From the NCBI GenBank assembly GCA_037952775.1, contig JBANAY010000003.1, positions 6,014,001 to 6,078,000 on the forward strand: a stretch of 64,000 nucleotides of DNA, in the 5' to 3' direction. The first letter of the stretch is position 1, and every line of letters starts with the position of its first letter. The notes below the pieces were generated by a model. That model worked only from the letters and a program-made list of their open reading frames with translations. It was not told the origin of the DNA and did not search any database. Of the stretch, positions 11,626 to 24,406 are shown one piece after another. This stretch comes from Clonostachys chloroleuca. Taxonomy: Eukaryota; Ascomycota; Sordariomycetes; Hypocreales; Bionectriaceae. The position numbers were made by a program, and so were the translations under genes.

Positions 11626-12671
11626 CGCGTGTATGGCTCGATTTGGGGAACTAAGCTGTCGACTTTAAAGGCTTTACTTGATGAGAATACCAATTTCTCT
11701 GCCAAAATTAAATAACCTTATTACTGGACATTTCCAGGCCAGTTTCCCCTCAAGTGCGGGCTTTCAACATAAGCTTACAGTGGCGGTTCGGATTGTGGAC
11801 CGAGGTTGATTGCGTGATGGCCGCTAGCATCACTATTTGTCAAGCACGCAAGAGACCATTAGCCTGTCAAATAATCTGAAATTTACCGTTGACAGCGGGA
11901 AAAGCCATGCTACATTATATTCCCGCATGAGGCTCCAAAGATGGAGTTTGGTTCCAACGGGCTGGTATCCCCCAGAGGGCTCATCCTGCCGCCAGCCACG
12001 TGGTTTCTTTCCTCTGATCATAGATGATAAAAGCCAAGCCGCCAGCTTAAAAATGAGCTACGGAATGTTCTTATGAAAAGAGCGCTTTTAGAATGTCTTA
12101 CAAATCTGAGTAGGCGTTTGTAAAAGACCCTATCACTCTCACTATTTTATGCCGTAGGTGGCTTCAACAGCACCAAACTTTGCGCCCTCTTCCCAAACAA
12201 TGAGACAAAGAAAATACTTTAACAGAGACTTCTTAGACGTTTCAAGGCTTATTGTCTACTGAACCATGTATATTAGATGCCTCGTGACGGGGCTTGAACG
12301 GACCATTCCCATCCCAGCTATTGTGGTGGAGGCCAAAGCACGCAATCGAGCCGGTTCGGCCAACCTCCTTCTTAGATAGACTCCAGTTCTCCAAAATTTT
12401 GCCAGGGTCCAAGTAAGTAGCGTTTAATAGAATGCAGCGAACCATGACGAAGCTAGTAATAGTTCAAGGGAACGATGTCGACAAGGCGGGACCAGTCCGA
12501 CATTGCGTGATGATGAGATAAATGTTGCCATACATGGCCTGGTTCTCCAGGACCCGAATAGGCGTTCTTGCCGAGACTAAGATACAAGTTGTCATATATT
12601 TATTGTAAGTCCCCCTGTAAGAATTTGACTGATGAGAGTGTATTGGTTTTTGGCGGTACTTCGCAGCAAAT
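11626..12671. other. Divergent promoter region, about 1 kb
   Basis: It separates the divergently transcribed DUF3604 gene (-) and MFS transporter (+). Only short ORFs without motifs were seen. Confidence 0.6.
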
Positions 12672-14410
12672 ATGGTTGCATCCGACATCCAGCCGGTCGA
12701 CAATTTCGACAAGATTGCAAAAGCAAACACTGTCTTTGAAGAAGATGATGAATTGAAACAAAATGTTCAAGTTGATTGGAGCGAGTCGGAGGAAAAGAAG
12801 GCAAAATGGAAGTAAGTAGAGTCCCCAAAAAACTTGCTGATCAATGTGGATGGCTGACGAGTCCGCTTGTAGGCTTGATTTGGTTATTATGCCTTTATTG
12901 ACCCTCGGATTCTTTTGCCTGCGTACGCAAATACTCGTGATTCTCGCTCACGCGTTCGAGGCTAATATCAATATGCAGAGTTGGACCGAGGAAACATTGC
13001 CAACGCTATCACAGACACCATGATGGAAGATGTGGGCATCAACCAATTTCAATTCAACGTTGGTCAGCAGCTTCTTTCTCTCGGAATTGTTCTTTTTGAG
13101 ATCCCTTCCAATATGATACTTTACAAAGTAGGCCCAGGAAAGTGGCTCACACTCCAACTGTTCCTTTTCGGACTTGTGAGTACCTTCCAGGCTTTTCAGA
13201 AAAACTATGGCGGGTATCTCGCTACCCGGTTCCTTCTGGGCGTGACTGAATCAGGATATATCCCTGGTGGCCTCTGGACCCTCTCCACCTGGTACACTCG
13301 TCAGGAGTCTGCCAAGCGGGTGATGGTATTCTTTTTCGGAAACCAGCTGGGTCAAGCCTCAGCCAAGCTCATTGCTTATGGCATTCTGCACATGAAGGGT
13401 GTTGGAGGCTACCCGGGGTGGTTCTGGCTATTTATCATCATGGGAGGATTTACCCTCTTGAGTGGTATTGTGCTTGGGTTCTGCTTGCCTGACTCGTTCC
13501 AAAACCCGCGGAGCTGGTTTCTACCTCAGTGGAGAATTTTCAGTGAGAGGGAGTTACACATTCTTAAAATGCGTGTTATTTTAGATGAACCCCTGAAAGA
13601 TAAGAAGAAGCAGCATATTGGGATTGACTCTTTCAAGAAAGCCGTAAGTACCGCTGCTATTTCACGACAGATATAACATCCCATGCTGATGCGCCATACC
13701 TCTAGTTCTCCAACTGGAGGCTCTGGATTCACGTTTTGATCACTTTGGGTAACAACGGCCCTTTCCGCGGATTCGATACTTACGGTCCAACCATCATTCG
13801 GAGCTTCGGGTTTCAATCTCTTACCAGCAACGCTCTTGCGTCTGTTGGCCTCTTCATACAAGTCCCCGTTTCGTTTGTTTTCAGCTACATCTCCGATCGA
13901 TTGTGAGTCAACACCACCATCCTCCATGTGGTGTGGATCAATAGCACTAACAGGTCCTAAAGTGACAAGCGAGGTGAAACTGTTATGGCAGGAGTTGGTC
14001 TACATATGTTTGGCTACATCCTGAATCGGATTTTCACGGAGATTGACAACCGAGGCGTTCGTTTCTTCGGCGTCGTTTGGACACAGACGTTCGCATCCTT
14101 TCCACACCCTCTCAATATCACATGGATGTCTCTCGCCTGTAGAGACTCGGAGGAAAGATCCTTGGCAATGGCCATGTAAGTTATTCATAGAGTTCAAGCC
14201 GCTGAGTCGCAGCTAACAAATCTCTACAGGATCATCATGAGTGCGAACATCGGCGCCATCTACGGGGCTCAAATCTTCCAAGAAGACGATAAGCCTCTTT
14301 ATCGCCGGGCTTTTGCTGTCAATATTGGTCTGCTTGCGTTTGCTTTGTTATTGGCAATTGTTCGGTTTGGCCATGAGCGCTATCAGTCGAGGAGATCCAG
14401 GAGCAGCTAG
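12672..14410 (+). CDS. MFS transporter, Dal5/Tna1-like anion:cation symporter
   Basis: Exons 12672-12811, 12873-12922, 12979-13643, 13706-13902, 13963-14175 and 14230-14410 sum to 482 codons (481 aa). The fungal ACS-family signature is clear: a long acidic cytosolic N-terminus, LVIMPLLTLGFFCLQLDRGNIANA at the first membrane segment (rebuilt across intron 2), GIVLFEIPSN, the TESGYIPGGLWTLSTWY segment, FFGNQLGQA, and the DRFDKRGETVMAG loop rebuilt across intron 4. Relatives carry allantoate, nicotinate, pantothenate or other small carboxylates with protons across the plasma membrane; the substrate cannot be assigned. The C-terminus is short (ends RRSRSS) but the model has about 12 membrane segments. 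The acceptor of intron 4 is a less usual AAAG chosen for frame. Confidence 0.88.
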
Positions 14411-14805
14411 ATCGATTAGCCAACTATTTTCGAAGGCATGGGGGGATTTGTTTGGTAACAGAGGGCCTTTTTCTTTTAGCTTATCAGGGACAAGGCCATC
14501 AAATCGCATTGAAAACAAAATAATGACCTTGCGCCTAGAGAACATTTGTGCTTTGTTTCCTTTTCAACGTGCCTCAGTCGCGCCGTGCACTGCCAACTAG
14601 TCTGTTAGTGCAGCCTCCTAAGACAGAACAAAGATATTTCCAAGCTGGCTCGCCCCCTTCCAATCCTATTTATTATCTTGAGTCTACACACGAGTCCCAA
14701 GGTTACATACGCTCTACCTACTTTCCACACCCACGGCTTAGGCAAGAACTGACACCAAAGTAGAGCTTCGTGCTTTTTCCCTTCTCGTTGGCCCTTCAAT
14801 CTATC
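14411..14805. other. Spacer between MFS gene and first AcuF-like copy
   Basis: 3' flank of the transporter and 5' flank of the next gene. No feature is supported. Confidence 0.5.
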
Positions 14806-15531
14806 ATGGAGATCCCCATAATTCAAGACCCTCTACATACCATTCGCAACCTAGCCCTTGAATGCAGCGAAATTTTTGAGAAAATCTGGCGCAACTGCCA
14901 GAAATCACTGGTTTTACGGTCAACGTCTGTTGAGCCTCTGTACCCCGAAGAAGAAATAGATTTCCCCTTTCGATTTCGTCACTTCAACTTTGCCAGGACT
15001 CGAGATGATTTCAACTTCTGGATACAAATTATCGGGCTGCAATCACCTGATCCGTGGTCATTTGATTTTAAGACAGAGGGAACACTAGACCTTTCAAACG
15101 AGATAGCATCCTGTTTGGAAATGATTTCAAGAGCCTTAAAATCAGGTAAGTTGGAATGGCTAAGCGAAGTTATCATAATATAATCACGCTAATATATATC
15201 GGTTTCGCTAGTTTACAACCGTCCTGAAAAGACTTTGCTTGTACCAACCCTAGAATTGATCAAAATTTTCATGGAAACTGCTGTAAGAGTACACAGAGCC
15301 GTGGACAAGCTATATGACTTGGGCGACGAATTCCGAAATCAATGCGTTGTTGCAGAGAAGAGCAAGTTAGGTCCAAATCAGGATGCGTTGGGAATCGAAG
15401 AGCGTCATATGCGGTTTCACCGCGTTCACCGCTTCGGGCGCGTACCATCCGACTCTCAAGGGCCAAAAATGATATTATTTTTGAAGTTTTACTATATCGA
15501 GCAGCTAGCTTCTGTGTTGAATGGGCAGTGA
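14806..15531 (+). pseudogene. AcuF-like C2H2 family member, copy 1, truncated
   Basis: Exons 14806-15145 and 15212-15531 read as 219 aa. The N-terminal half matches the copy at 20.3 kb: a start motif of the form LECxExF near residue 20, an internal FxFxRTRDDFxFW segment, and an intron at the homologous place followed in both by a Val/Leu-Tyr codon pair. The frame then stops at 15529, before the zinc fingers. Beyond the stop, scraps in other frames (around 15550-15600) resemble the RRR-rich segment that follows in the longer copy, so the 3' part seems to have decayed. Fungal proteins of this family carry a degenerate C2H2 zinc-finger block and are often fused to ankyrin or other repeats; their function is unknown. 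A short expressed protein remains possible. Confidence 0.5.
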
Positions 15532-17439
15532 GTATCTTCCAGTCTCTATCATGAGGCGAGTACTTCCTCCGTCTTGCAGACGCCACACATACTGCTTGCA
15601 TTATGTGTTATTCTCTATAGACCAGCAGGCCAAGAGCAAACCTACAGTTATCAGTTATGAAAGCAAAAGCTCAATCAATCTTTCCATCGTGCCATTTCCT
15701 CTCTGCCTCTTTTAGCGGTACGTTACCGAGCCACCATTTGTGATCCACGATGGGCGTAAAGATCAAATCTGTACATAAGTAGCCAGTGGTTTACAGAGCA
15801 GGTGACTTCGTATGGATGAGGGCTCAAGTACTAAGCAAAAAGGCAATGAAAGATGCCAGACCCGGCATCTCAACACAGTGCATACGATAGGCAAAAAAGA
15901 TGAAGCTCTACTAGCCTAAGGCTGCAGCTACGCAGAAGGAAAACTCTGTAAAGCAGGCCATACGCATGTACGCTTTGCTGCTACTGGGAAATGCCATTGA
16001 AAACTACATAGGTACCTTCAGCTACGCAGGAGATGCTGATTTTTCAAGGTGGTAATGGGAGGTACACCACCTAAGTGTCAGTATAGGTGTACTATTTACC
16101 TCAATGTTACACTGCTATTCAACTATAGCTAGCTAGTACAATCATAATTCTTAAGGCCTGCTGTCAGCTCAAAAGGCCACGTTGCGCCACCGATGCATGC
16201 ACCTAGTAATGCCTAACGTATTCCAAAGCCTGAGGCAGAATGTAATGTGTAACGGTAATGTGCCCCGTTAAAGAGGGCAAGACTCAGTTTAAAGATATCG
16301 CTGCATCCAGTCGCAGTGGCCGGAACGCCTCGGAACATTGAACCCAAGGTGCCTTACCTACGTGAGGACACAGCAATGCCCGAGAATCCAAACTACAGCG
16401 GGTAAACCTCGTAATAGTGATGTACAGATTGTACACATAACCCAAATAAGACACTCTTGTCCCGCCGGCCAGCGTGCTTTGATGCCTCTGAAGTGGAATC
16501 CAAGTCCTTCCTTTCAAGTTAGTAAGCTCTGTGTAACCTAGTAACAAACCAACACTGATTCCATTGATGCTTTCGTTTTCGTCTCCATATATTGCGTCCA
16601 TATGGTCCCAACTCGTTCCCACGATCTCGGATTTGCCAGTATTGCGTGTAAGTGCTCTGCTATGTATCTTTCCTGGCTCTCTCTCTCCTCTACGATTCAC
16701 CCAGTGACGAGTGCCATCGCAGAGCTGCCAGTTGTTGGCCCCCGAATCCGACAAATCGACGATCTTGCAGAGACGGCGTCCAATCTTTGCCAGGTATCTG
16801 TGACTTATCTGCGATCGAGCGCACTATGGGCCCATCATGAGAACGACTGCGGACGACCCAACAAACAGCGCCCACCACCTGACTCTCGTATGCCCCGTCT
16901 CGTATGCCTCGAGGCTTTCGATCCCGCGGGGACTGCATTCGACGAGCCAATACTTCAGCGTCTAGTTGTCCCGATCGTCTACCTCCTGTGCGTCAGTTAC
17001 CTTGCCTTCGAGATCCTTGGAGGCTTGAAATAAATCTGAGCTTTGGGTTAGCAATACGAGGGCATTGTCGTCAACGCAATCAAGGTTGGAAGGAAATGAA
17101 TGCCTGTCCGAAGTTGACATGCTTGTGTATTGCTTTGCAAGGTTTCTCTCGCAGCCAGTCCACCTCGGTCGACCAGACCAAACCTTTCTCTTGCTCGATG
17201 GCATACTAACGCACATCATCCCCCAGCCATTAGACGAATTTCAGCCCTAAGATTCTTCGACAGTCTCGACCCTAAAGCTCCTCAGAACTCTTGTCACAAC
17301 CATCGAGGCTCACAGGAAGCCATTGACGCCTTACACAAGGAGGTCGATGATATTCGAGAGCAACAATCACAGCCAGCTGAATCCTACGGGCGTTGTCGGC
17401 CCAAGTCACCGACGAAGATGTAGCATTTCGGAACGGGTA
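15532..17439. other. Decayed region downstream of copy 1
   Basis: Only short, motif-poor frames are seen. The ORF at 16602-17033 (143 codons, +) could include another relic N-terminus, but similarity to its neighbours is too weak to call. Confidence 0.4.
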
Positions 17440-17910
17440 CTCCATCTTTGATCCGCGATCGCTTCTTAGCTGCTCGGGAAACATTACATGGTCGCATGCC
17501 GCAATCTATCGTCGTCCGGGCCGAACGTACACTTGGGGGTGGGCTTGCCATGGAGAAGCAATACGGCGAGCTGGACCAAAGACTGGTCCCTTGGCTGCGA
17601 AGACAAGGGAGACGCTGTACCATCCAGGCCCGGATGTCGTAAGGCTCGGGGTACTTCACCTACCCAAACTCCATGTTACTGCGCACACTCCCACGACTAA
17701 CACCATTCATATCCCAGCAGAAGATTACGCTTAGCGCCTACCCACCCCGACAGCTGCCGAAAGAGAGACCTCGATCCGATATCCTTTCTGCCTCGATAGG
17801 CTAAACCTCGAGTATGTGGACGTCATGAGTTGTAAGGCCTCGAAGCGCCATATTTGCGAGGATGTCGATCCGTACTTGTGCCTTTATCCTACTTATGCCA
17901 CCGACCTTTC
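17440..17910 (+). pseudogene. Relic of an AcuF-like C2H2 gene (copy 2)
   Basis: Two separated scraps keep the order and spacing of the complete family. At about 17445-17640 a frame reading LIRDRFLAARETLH... parallels LIRHRFPAAGSQLH at 20.96 kb, and at about 17835-17905 a frame reading KRHICEDVDPYLCLYP parallels the zinc-finger core KDHIHQDLTPYPCLVP at 21.43 kb. The distance between them is about 380 nt here and about 470 nt there. Intervening stops and frame changes show it is not functional. The call rests on eye alignment of short blocks. Confidence 0.45.
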
Positions 17911-20344
17911 TTTGTTTTCCAGTCGAAGGAGTAGACGCAGCATATCGAGCCACCGTACCCCAAGATTAGCTTCAAGGTCTACCCCTCCGACCGGCGGCAT
18001 GATCGCGATCTAGAACCCCTAGCTTTCAATAAAGAGTTAGAGAGGAGGGCTCGCATACGTGGAATCCATACGTAGCGTTGAGAGACAGCCATACTCTGGG
18101 GTTGGACTCGAGTACAGGTTCTTGGGGGAAGGCAGTCCGTCCTTCGCGGCAAAGTTGCTTGCCTTCTTTGTCAGCGGGTTCCAAGTAGCTTCCAGTCACT
18201 CTTAGAGAAAGGGGAGAATCTGTGGACATATAACAACATGTTACAATACTCAGCCATGTCCCTAACCACCAAGGTCACTGTCAATGATGGAACTTCCTCT
18301 CTGGCACATGTTCACCGGTGGACCATACGCTTGACCGTCCAATAACGCCTGACTTTCTCTATATGACACACACAGTGTTGTCGCGTCGTAGTCAGAAACA
18401 TTGCCTTTAATCGAGAGGCCCAAGATGTCAATCATTCTCGACCTCAAAGAGTAGCAGCAAGAGTCTACCCGTCCCTCAACTGGACCCTCCCTCTCAATCA
18501 CGGAGTCATTTATGCGAGACCTCTACCTTGGGTGCACTATTATCCTGCAGTAGACATAACCCCATCAATGCCTCTCTGATGCTAAGAAGAACAAACTTTC
18601 TTTCTTTGTCACGACAGCATCGCATCTCAGGTAATTACGCAGCATAGCTTGCCCCCCACATCTCCAACGGTTGGTCTCCTACTAGATCCTGGCTGTTCGA
18701 CCCTCCTACCCAGGCTCTGTTGCGCTCGATGTGATGGAACATGATATGCAACCGATTCTAGACCTTTAAGTCGTAGAATCCCTATAATTGATGGAGTGCA
18801 TCGCGTTGCTCCAAGCCTACAAAGTCCAGACTCTTTCGGTGGCCAAAGGACCGTGGCACCGATTCAACCATTACCTCTACAATAGGCGATAACAAGGCAG
18901 ATGTGATTATTAGCGTTGTGACTATACGACTTCTTAATCCTCTATAATATACCATCTCTGTTCCTAACTCCGGCTTTACTCTAGGTCTACTAGGTTCACT
19001 GGTTCTGTAGACTCAGGCCCGTCGACTAAAGCTTCATGACCACAGAGACTAATCTGTGCACTGGGAGCAGGGTCGTTACAGGCACTTTGGCCCTGTCATT
19101 GAAGTGCTACTTGTTTTCTGGATGTCTATGATGTCACCGGGAAGAAATAAAACACGCTTCTTTACCGTTGCCCCAGCGCAAGAGCGATGCAAATGAGCTT
19201 ATAAGGGTAAATATGCGATTTTTGTATTTTATTTTTTGGTGGAGGGTGGCTTTGTTTGTTTGTTTGTTTTTCTTTCTTTCTTTCTTTCTTCTTCTTTTTG
19301 TTTCGAAACAAAAAGCTCGTGGCATACATAGAATCGTGGCTTGAGCTGACAAGCTCATTTTGGTTGTACCTACATGCAAGAGGGTGGCGCTATATTCTCT
19401 TGTATTGTGCGGCTGAAGAACAATTTGGGGGCTACCTACCTGCCCATGCATTATCATGCATTGAAAATCTTTTCCGTAGCTCAAAGACAAAAGAGACCAT
19501 TTGGATATTGGAAGGATGGCTTGGACAAGGGAGTCAACCAAGCATCATCTATGTACATCTTAAGTGGAACAAACATTTGGGGGGTGCGTGGGAAGCGTGT
19601 GCATGAAAATTCAGAGTAGTGCTCCGTGCCGCGATTTAATTAAGCATTAAAGAGGTGCTTTTGTACATACTGCTTAGGAACAAGTAGATTTGTACAACGG
19701 TACCTTCCTTCGGTAAGGCACTGTTTGTCGCTGAGCGTGAAACAAGACGACCTTTATGGCACATGACCTTGGAACAAAACCTTTATGCAAGCCAATTAAT
19801 CATGTTTTGTGCAGCCTGTCCACTAACTGAACATCAATGTTGCCAATCTCTGTCGTCCATTCTGCACAATAATACATCTATATTATCCCGTCCGATCTTA
19901 ATTCAAGGGAATTGCTGTTACAAGTTCACTCACAGTGCCGTGTCTTACATTAGCCCCGACTTTGTCTCCTTTCTACGGTTCAAACCATAACGAAGCAGAC
20001 TGCCTGATTGCTACCCCTCTCGCTAACCCTCCGTTAGGTGTTTCGAAAGAGCGCGATACGTTTCCAACACAAAGCTCATCCGTGCAAAGCATTGATGCTT
20101 TACCCACGATCGGGCACGACACGTTACGAGCCTTCCAACTAGAAGCCCTATCCCTGCCGAGTCTTTGTGCTCTACCCACGATCAAGCACGAGCCCTCCAA
20201 CACAAAACCCATCCCTGCCGGGTCTTTATTCTCCACCCACGATCGAACACGAAACGTTTACGAGCCTCTTGACACGTTTACGAGCCTTGTTGTACGGTAC
20301 CTGCCGAGTCTTTGGGCTCTACCCACCATCAAGCACGAGCCGTC
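17911..20344. other. Gene-poor stretch with pyrimidine microsatellite
   Basis: No gene is supported. The block 18.0-19.1 kb is full of stops in all frames and may be old repeat or gene debris. The microsatellite is listed separately. Confidence 0.45.
19251..19300 (+). repeat. (TTTG)n/(TTTC)n microsatellite
   Basis: About four TTTG units run directly into four to five TTTC units and then a CTT tract. The Phe/Ser-rich ORF crossing it is an artefact of the repeat. Confidence 0.9.
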
Positions 20345-23285
20345 ATGGCCCTCCTGGATGACCCGGCACATGCCATCCGCGAACAGGCGCTTGAATGCGT
20401 CGATCTCTTCGATGCCATCGAGGGTAAATACGATAGGAAAATATTATCGCGACAGATACCCCCAGAGGCTTACTCTTATGACCCCGAAACAAAGCACCCC
20501 TTCACTTTCCTTAGCACTCGAGATGACTTCGACTTTTGGACTTACTTCAATGGGGTGATATCACCCAAGCCGTCATCGTTGGATTTCGATCCAGAGGGAT
20601 CAGATATCCACGCGCGGTTATTACTGGATTATTTAGGCATTATCTGGAAAGCCTTGGCCTCCCGTAAGTCGGCCTATCTTGGCCAAGTCGATCCTGATGT
20701 CTTTCCAGAAGTGTACTAACTCGGCCTCATCAGTTTACAGCCCTTCTACGAAGCCCTCTGATGACCCGACCGAATTCATCAAGACTTTTGAAAATTCCAC
20801 TGCAGGCTTACACATTGTCGTACGCAGGCTATATGGCGTCGCTAAGAACATTCGAGCACTATGGGCAAAGCATGTTGATCAGACCAGAAGGGCCACTTTC
20901 TTTGCCTTTACGGTCGAAGACAACGTATTCAAGGACTACATTACCCATCTTATCCGCCACCGGTTCCCTGCCGCTGGATCACAATTGCATACGACACTTG
21001 GGGGGTCTATAGCTGTTCGACGTCGAAGACTCCTAAGCATGAACAAACATCTCGACGCAAAGAGAATTACCACCAGACTTGCACCCAGATATAGCCTTTT
21101 GGTAGCAAAACATGGCGAGGAGATACTGCCAGACGCTCCGCTATACGCCGAGCTTCCGATTCAACAGAGAGCATCGCATCGCCCGGAAGGGCCATTGAGT
21201 GGCATTTCTGAGGCCATTCGTCCAGACGCCTTGGATGAAGGATCGGTGTCCATGCAGCTGCCCAAAATACAAGCGATCCCACGTATGATCAGCACCGTTC
21301 ACTTGTCAAACGACGAAAGTTTTGAATACCCACCTACTCCAGTACTTGCTGAAGGACAAACCGAAATCCAATGCCCTTTCTGTTCTGGTGAGTTGGAGTT
21401 AGGGTCCGACGCCAGCAAGGCCTGGAAGGACCACATACACCAGGATCTCACGCCATATCCATGCCTCGTCCCTGAATGTTCTGACGCCTTAAGATTCTTT
21501 GCGACTCGCAAAGAATGGAAGACCACATGAATACAAGACATGATCCAGACTGGGTTTACAAAGTCTCCCCAAATTGGTACTGCAAGTTCGATCATGAGCC
21601 CCAAATGTTCAATACAGAGCTGGAATGGAGAACTCACATGCGAGACCCGAAGAATCACAATTTTAAACGAGAACCGAGCGAGGCAGAGCTTAAGCTCCTA
21701 ACCAGTCGCATGAATAGGACTGTCCCATATGCTGAGTTTCTCTGCCCTCTTTGCAAGAAATTTCCCGAAAATACAGAACATCTATGGGGGGAAAGATGAC
21801 ACCTCACGACAACTGATCAGCAACCTGATGCTTGACCACATCGCAGACCATCTTGAATCACTGTCATTGAAGTGAGTTCCTTCTCTTCAGCATCCTGAAC
21901 TCAACGACCAGGGCATCCCGCGACTACCGAGCGAAGAGGAAGCTGCTTGTAAAACGCCTTCACCTGTGGAAACTACTTATAGAACGCCTCCACCTGACGA
22001 CATTAGGCGGCTTTCACCTAAGACAGATGACTCGTAGGACACGGAGGATGACCATTTGGGAGGACAATGCCCATGCTGCGGGAATTATCTTATCGAAGAA
22101 GTCATCCCGCTTCGAATGATTAGACGGTTCTTAACTTCCGACGACATTAATTTCGCAAAGTCTGGTAAGGGCAACAGCTGCCTCAAAACCTGTCCATGCT
22201 GTGGGAAGAAGTCTAAGAAACGAGCCTTCTCGCCTGACCCAGGTGATTGGCCGCTAGGCGGCACTGCTTCTGTAGCTTCTAACCAAAGGGCCCCCTACAA
22301 CAAAGAATACCCAGACTATAGACATCCGCAAGTCAATACAGCGGGTATAGACCCAAGCTCGTTCAATCTCTGGGTGTCATGGCAGCAACGGCGTAAAAGG
22401 TTGAAGCACAGTAAAATGGACCCAATCTTGGTGCGTTTAGCTCGCTCATCGCGTGCAGATCTCAGACAAGTGACTGATCCCGAGACTTGGAGCTCCAACT
22501 TTCCGCGCGATGTTCGCCAAAACATACTTGCAGCCGTAGCGCCAGCCATAGCGCGAACTGGCAACGTCCGAGCAGCTCGTCGGCTCATAACTAGCGGATT
22601 TAATGTCGATATGGTAGACGAGGATGGAATGTCACCGCTGCTCTGGGCAGCAGTCCAGGGACACGAGGAGATGGTCCAACTGCTTCTTGAGAATAAGGCG
22701 GAGATTGAGAAGCATGACCAAGCATTCAAGCGAACGCCATTGTCATTGGCAGCACTTGGAGGTCACAAGGCTGTTGTAGACCTACTTCTCAATGCTGGGG
22801 CGAATGTTCACTCATCTGATTCATCGCGTCGCACATCGCTCTTCTGGGCTGTGGTTGGAGGCCACATATCGGTCGTGCAATCGCTTGTAGCCTTCGGGGC
22901 TCGCTACCAAGATCCGGACCGAATTTTCTTCATGCCCTATTCAAGAGATGAAGAGTCAGCCGATGGAAAGTATTCCAGTCGTACGGTGTTTCGTCCTATG
23001 TCATTGATCGACTCAGCCAAAATGCAATGCTTCACATCAGCCATAGAAAAGGGGGATGAGAAAGCTGTGTGTGAACTTCTCGATCAAGACCATGATATTC
23101 ATAGATTCAATGTTGATTCGAAGAAGACCATCCTGGACCTTGCCCTCGAGAGCGGGAACTGGGCAATCATCCAAATTCTTTTTCAACACGACGCCGAGAG
23201 GGTACAACGCGGATCCGTCACGATGGTTAGTCGATTATTGAAGGTTTACAAGGGAAATGATGGTGCTTCATCCGTGGTCGGCTGA
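20345..23285 (+). pseudogene. AcuF-like C2H2 / ankyrin gene (copy 3), disrupted
   Basis: This is the most complete copy. Exon 1 is 20345-20663 and exon 2 opens at 20734. The order is an N-terminal family domain (LECVDLF), a basic middle segment, a degenerate C2H2 block at about 21.37-21.78 kb (CPFC, then PYPCLVPEC, HMNTRHD, CPLC), two CPCCG-type knuckles at 22.06-22.21 kb, and at least four ankyrin repeats at 22.55-23.2 kb (for example MSPLLWAAVQGHEEMVQLLL). The frame is broken: a shift between 21515 and 21522 inside the zinc-finger region, a shift at the G6 run 21786-21791, a stop at 21873, and an in-frame TAG at 22035. Each side of each break continues the family sequence, so the lesions are recent or are base errors. 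Such proteins are inferred to act in recognition or signalling; nothing shows the role directly. Confidence 0.6.
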
Positions 23286-24406
23286 AATCCCCTAGCAGTG
23301 ATATCTGTGTCCACACTCGCAATTCTGATCTGCTGTCAGGGTGGTACATTTTGTCTTTGCAGTGCCCAGCCAGCTGAGAATGTGGCCATTCAACCATGTG
23401 TCCCAATTTCAATCGATGCTAGCTACCAACCGTTTCAACCATCTCTGTCTTTTACTTAGCTGCTTTCTCATTCACTTTTGTCATGCTTTCTTTTCTCTCG
23501 CTCTCTCTTTCTTCGTTTGCCTTCTATACCTTCTACCAATTTCTACCTATTGCCTCCTCCGTTACCCTCTTTTCATTTAGGTAGTGCTGACCACAATTGG
23601 TGCTTATTCAAATAATATTGTCGCTGTATGATGCAGATTGATTAATTTTTTCATGGTGTCTCAATGATGCGTGGCTAATTCACCGCTGTAGGCAGATTAC
23701 GACGCAATAAATCGCTGCAAGCCAGGCCTCGCAACCAGCAACTGCGACTGTCAGATCGCGAGGTGCCGCTGACTCGCTTGGTCTATTACGAGCGACGTGT
23801 CAGCTGTTGCATAAATACGTTGTGCAGCTGCTAGCGATGGCGAAGCGTTATGCAACTATTTAGGAAAGGCACACATCGCCCGTTCATTAACTAACTGACT
23901 CTCTTGTCTCGTTCGCCGCTGATCCGTCGTCCAAGTCGAACTTCGTCACGCCGCGAGCGCACATCAACTACCCAATAGACTCTTATCTGAGCCTTCTAAT
24001 GCATTGCACTGCCGATATCTTGATGTTTCAGTATCAGCAATGGTCTCGGGGGTTTCGGGATAGAATGTCGTTTCATTTGAGCGGGATTATCGATAACCAT
24101 CTCAGACCAAGCCACCAAATGAGGTGTATCCCAGCCTCAGCTGGAGCTGCTACACAAGCCTCTTGAGACCGTCTGCATGGATATGTACTTTTTTCCAGGC
24201 ACTAAGACTGGCTGCCTAGGCCCGTGAGCTGCCACCACACATCCTTACGCCCTCCTTTCCCGTTCCTGTACCTTTGTCTCATCCCATATGTGCACTCTGC
24301 ATGCTGACTGACACCTTGGGTAGTTTCCGCACATGTCCATCATGTCAAACATAGAGGACAAATTTCCAACATGGCAATTACTCTGGGGCCTTCTTCCAGT
24401 CTTTGA
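23286..24406. other. Intergenic region upstream of the protease gene
   Basis: Mostly stop-rich sequence with short frames. The true first exon of the protease may lie at about 24330-24400, where short ATG-initiated frames occur, but no splice link could be proven. Confidence 0.45.

Noticed and set aside
16602..17033. 143-codon ORF as a possible N-terminus of an AcuF-like relic
   Set aside because: Only a Cys-containing short word resembles the family; not enough to separate from chance.
17900..19130. Retrotransposon remnant
   Set aside because: No reverse transcriptase, integrase or protease motif and no long terminal repeats found by eye.
19256..19606. 116-codon ORF starting in the Phe/Ser repeat
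   Set aside because: Arises from the TTTG/TTTC microsatellite; the remainder has no recognisable pattern.
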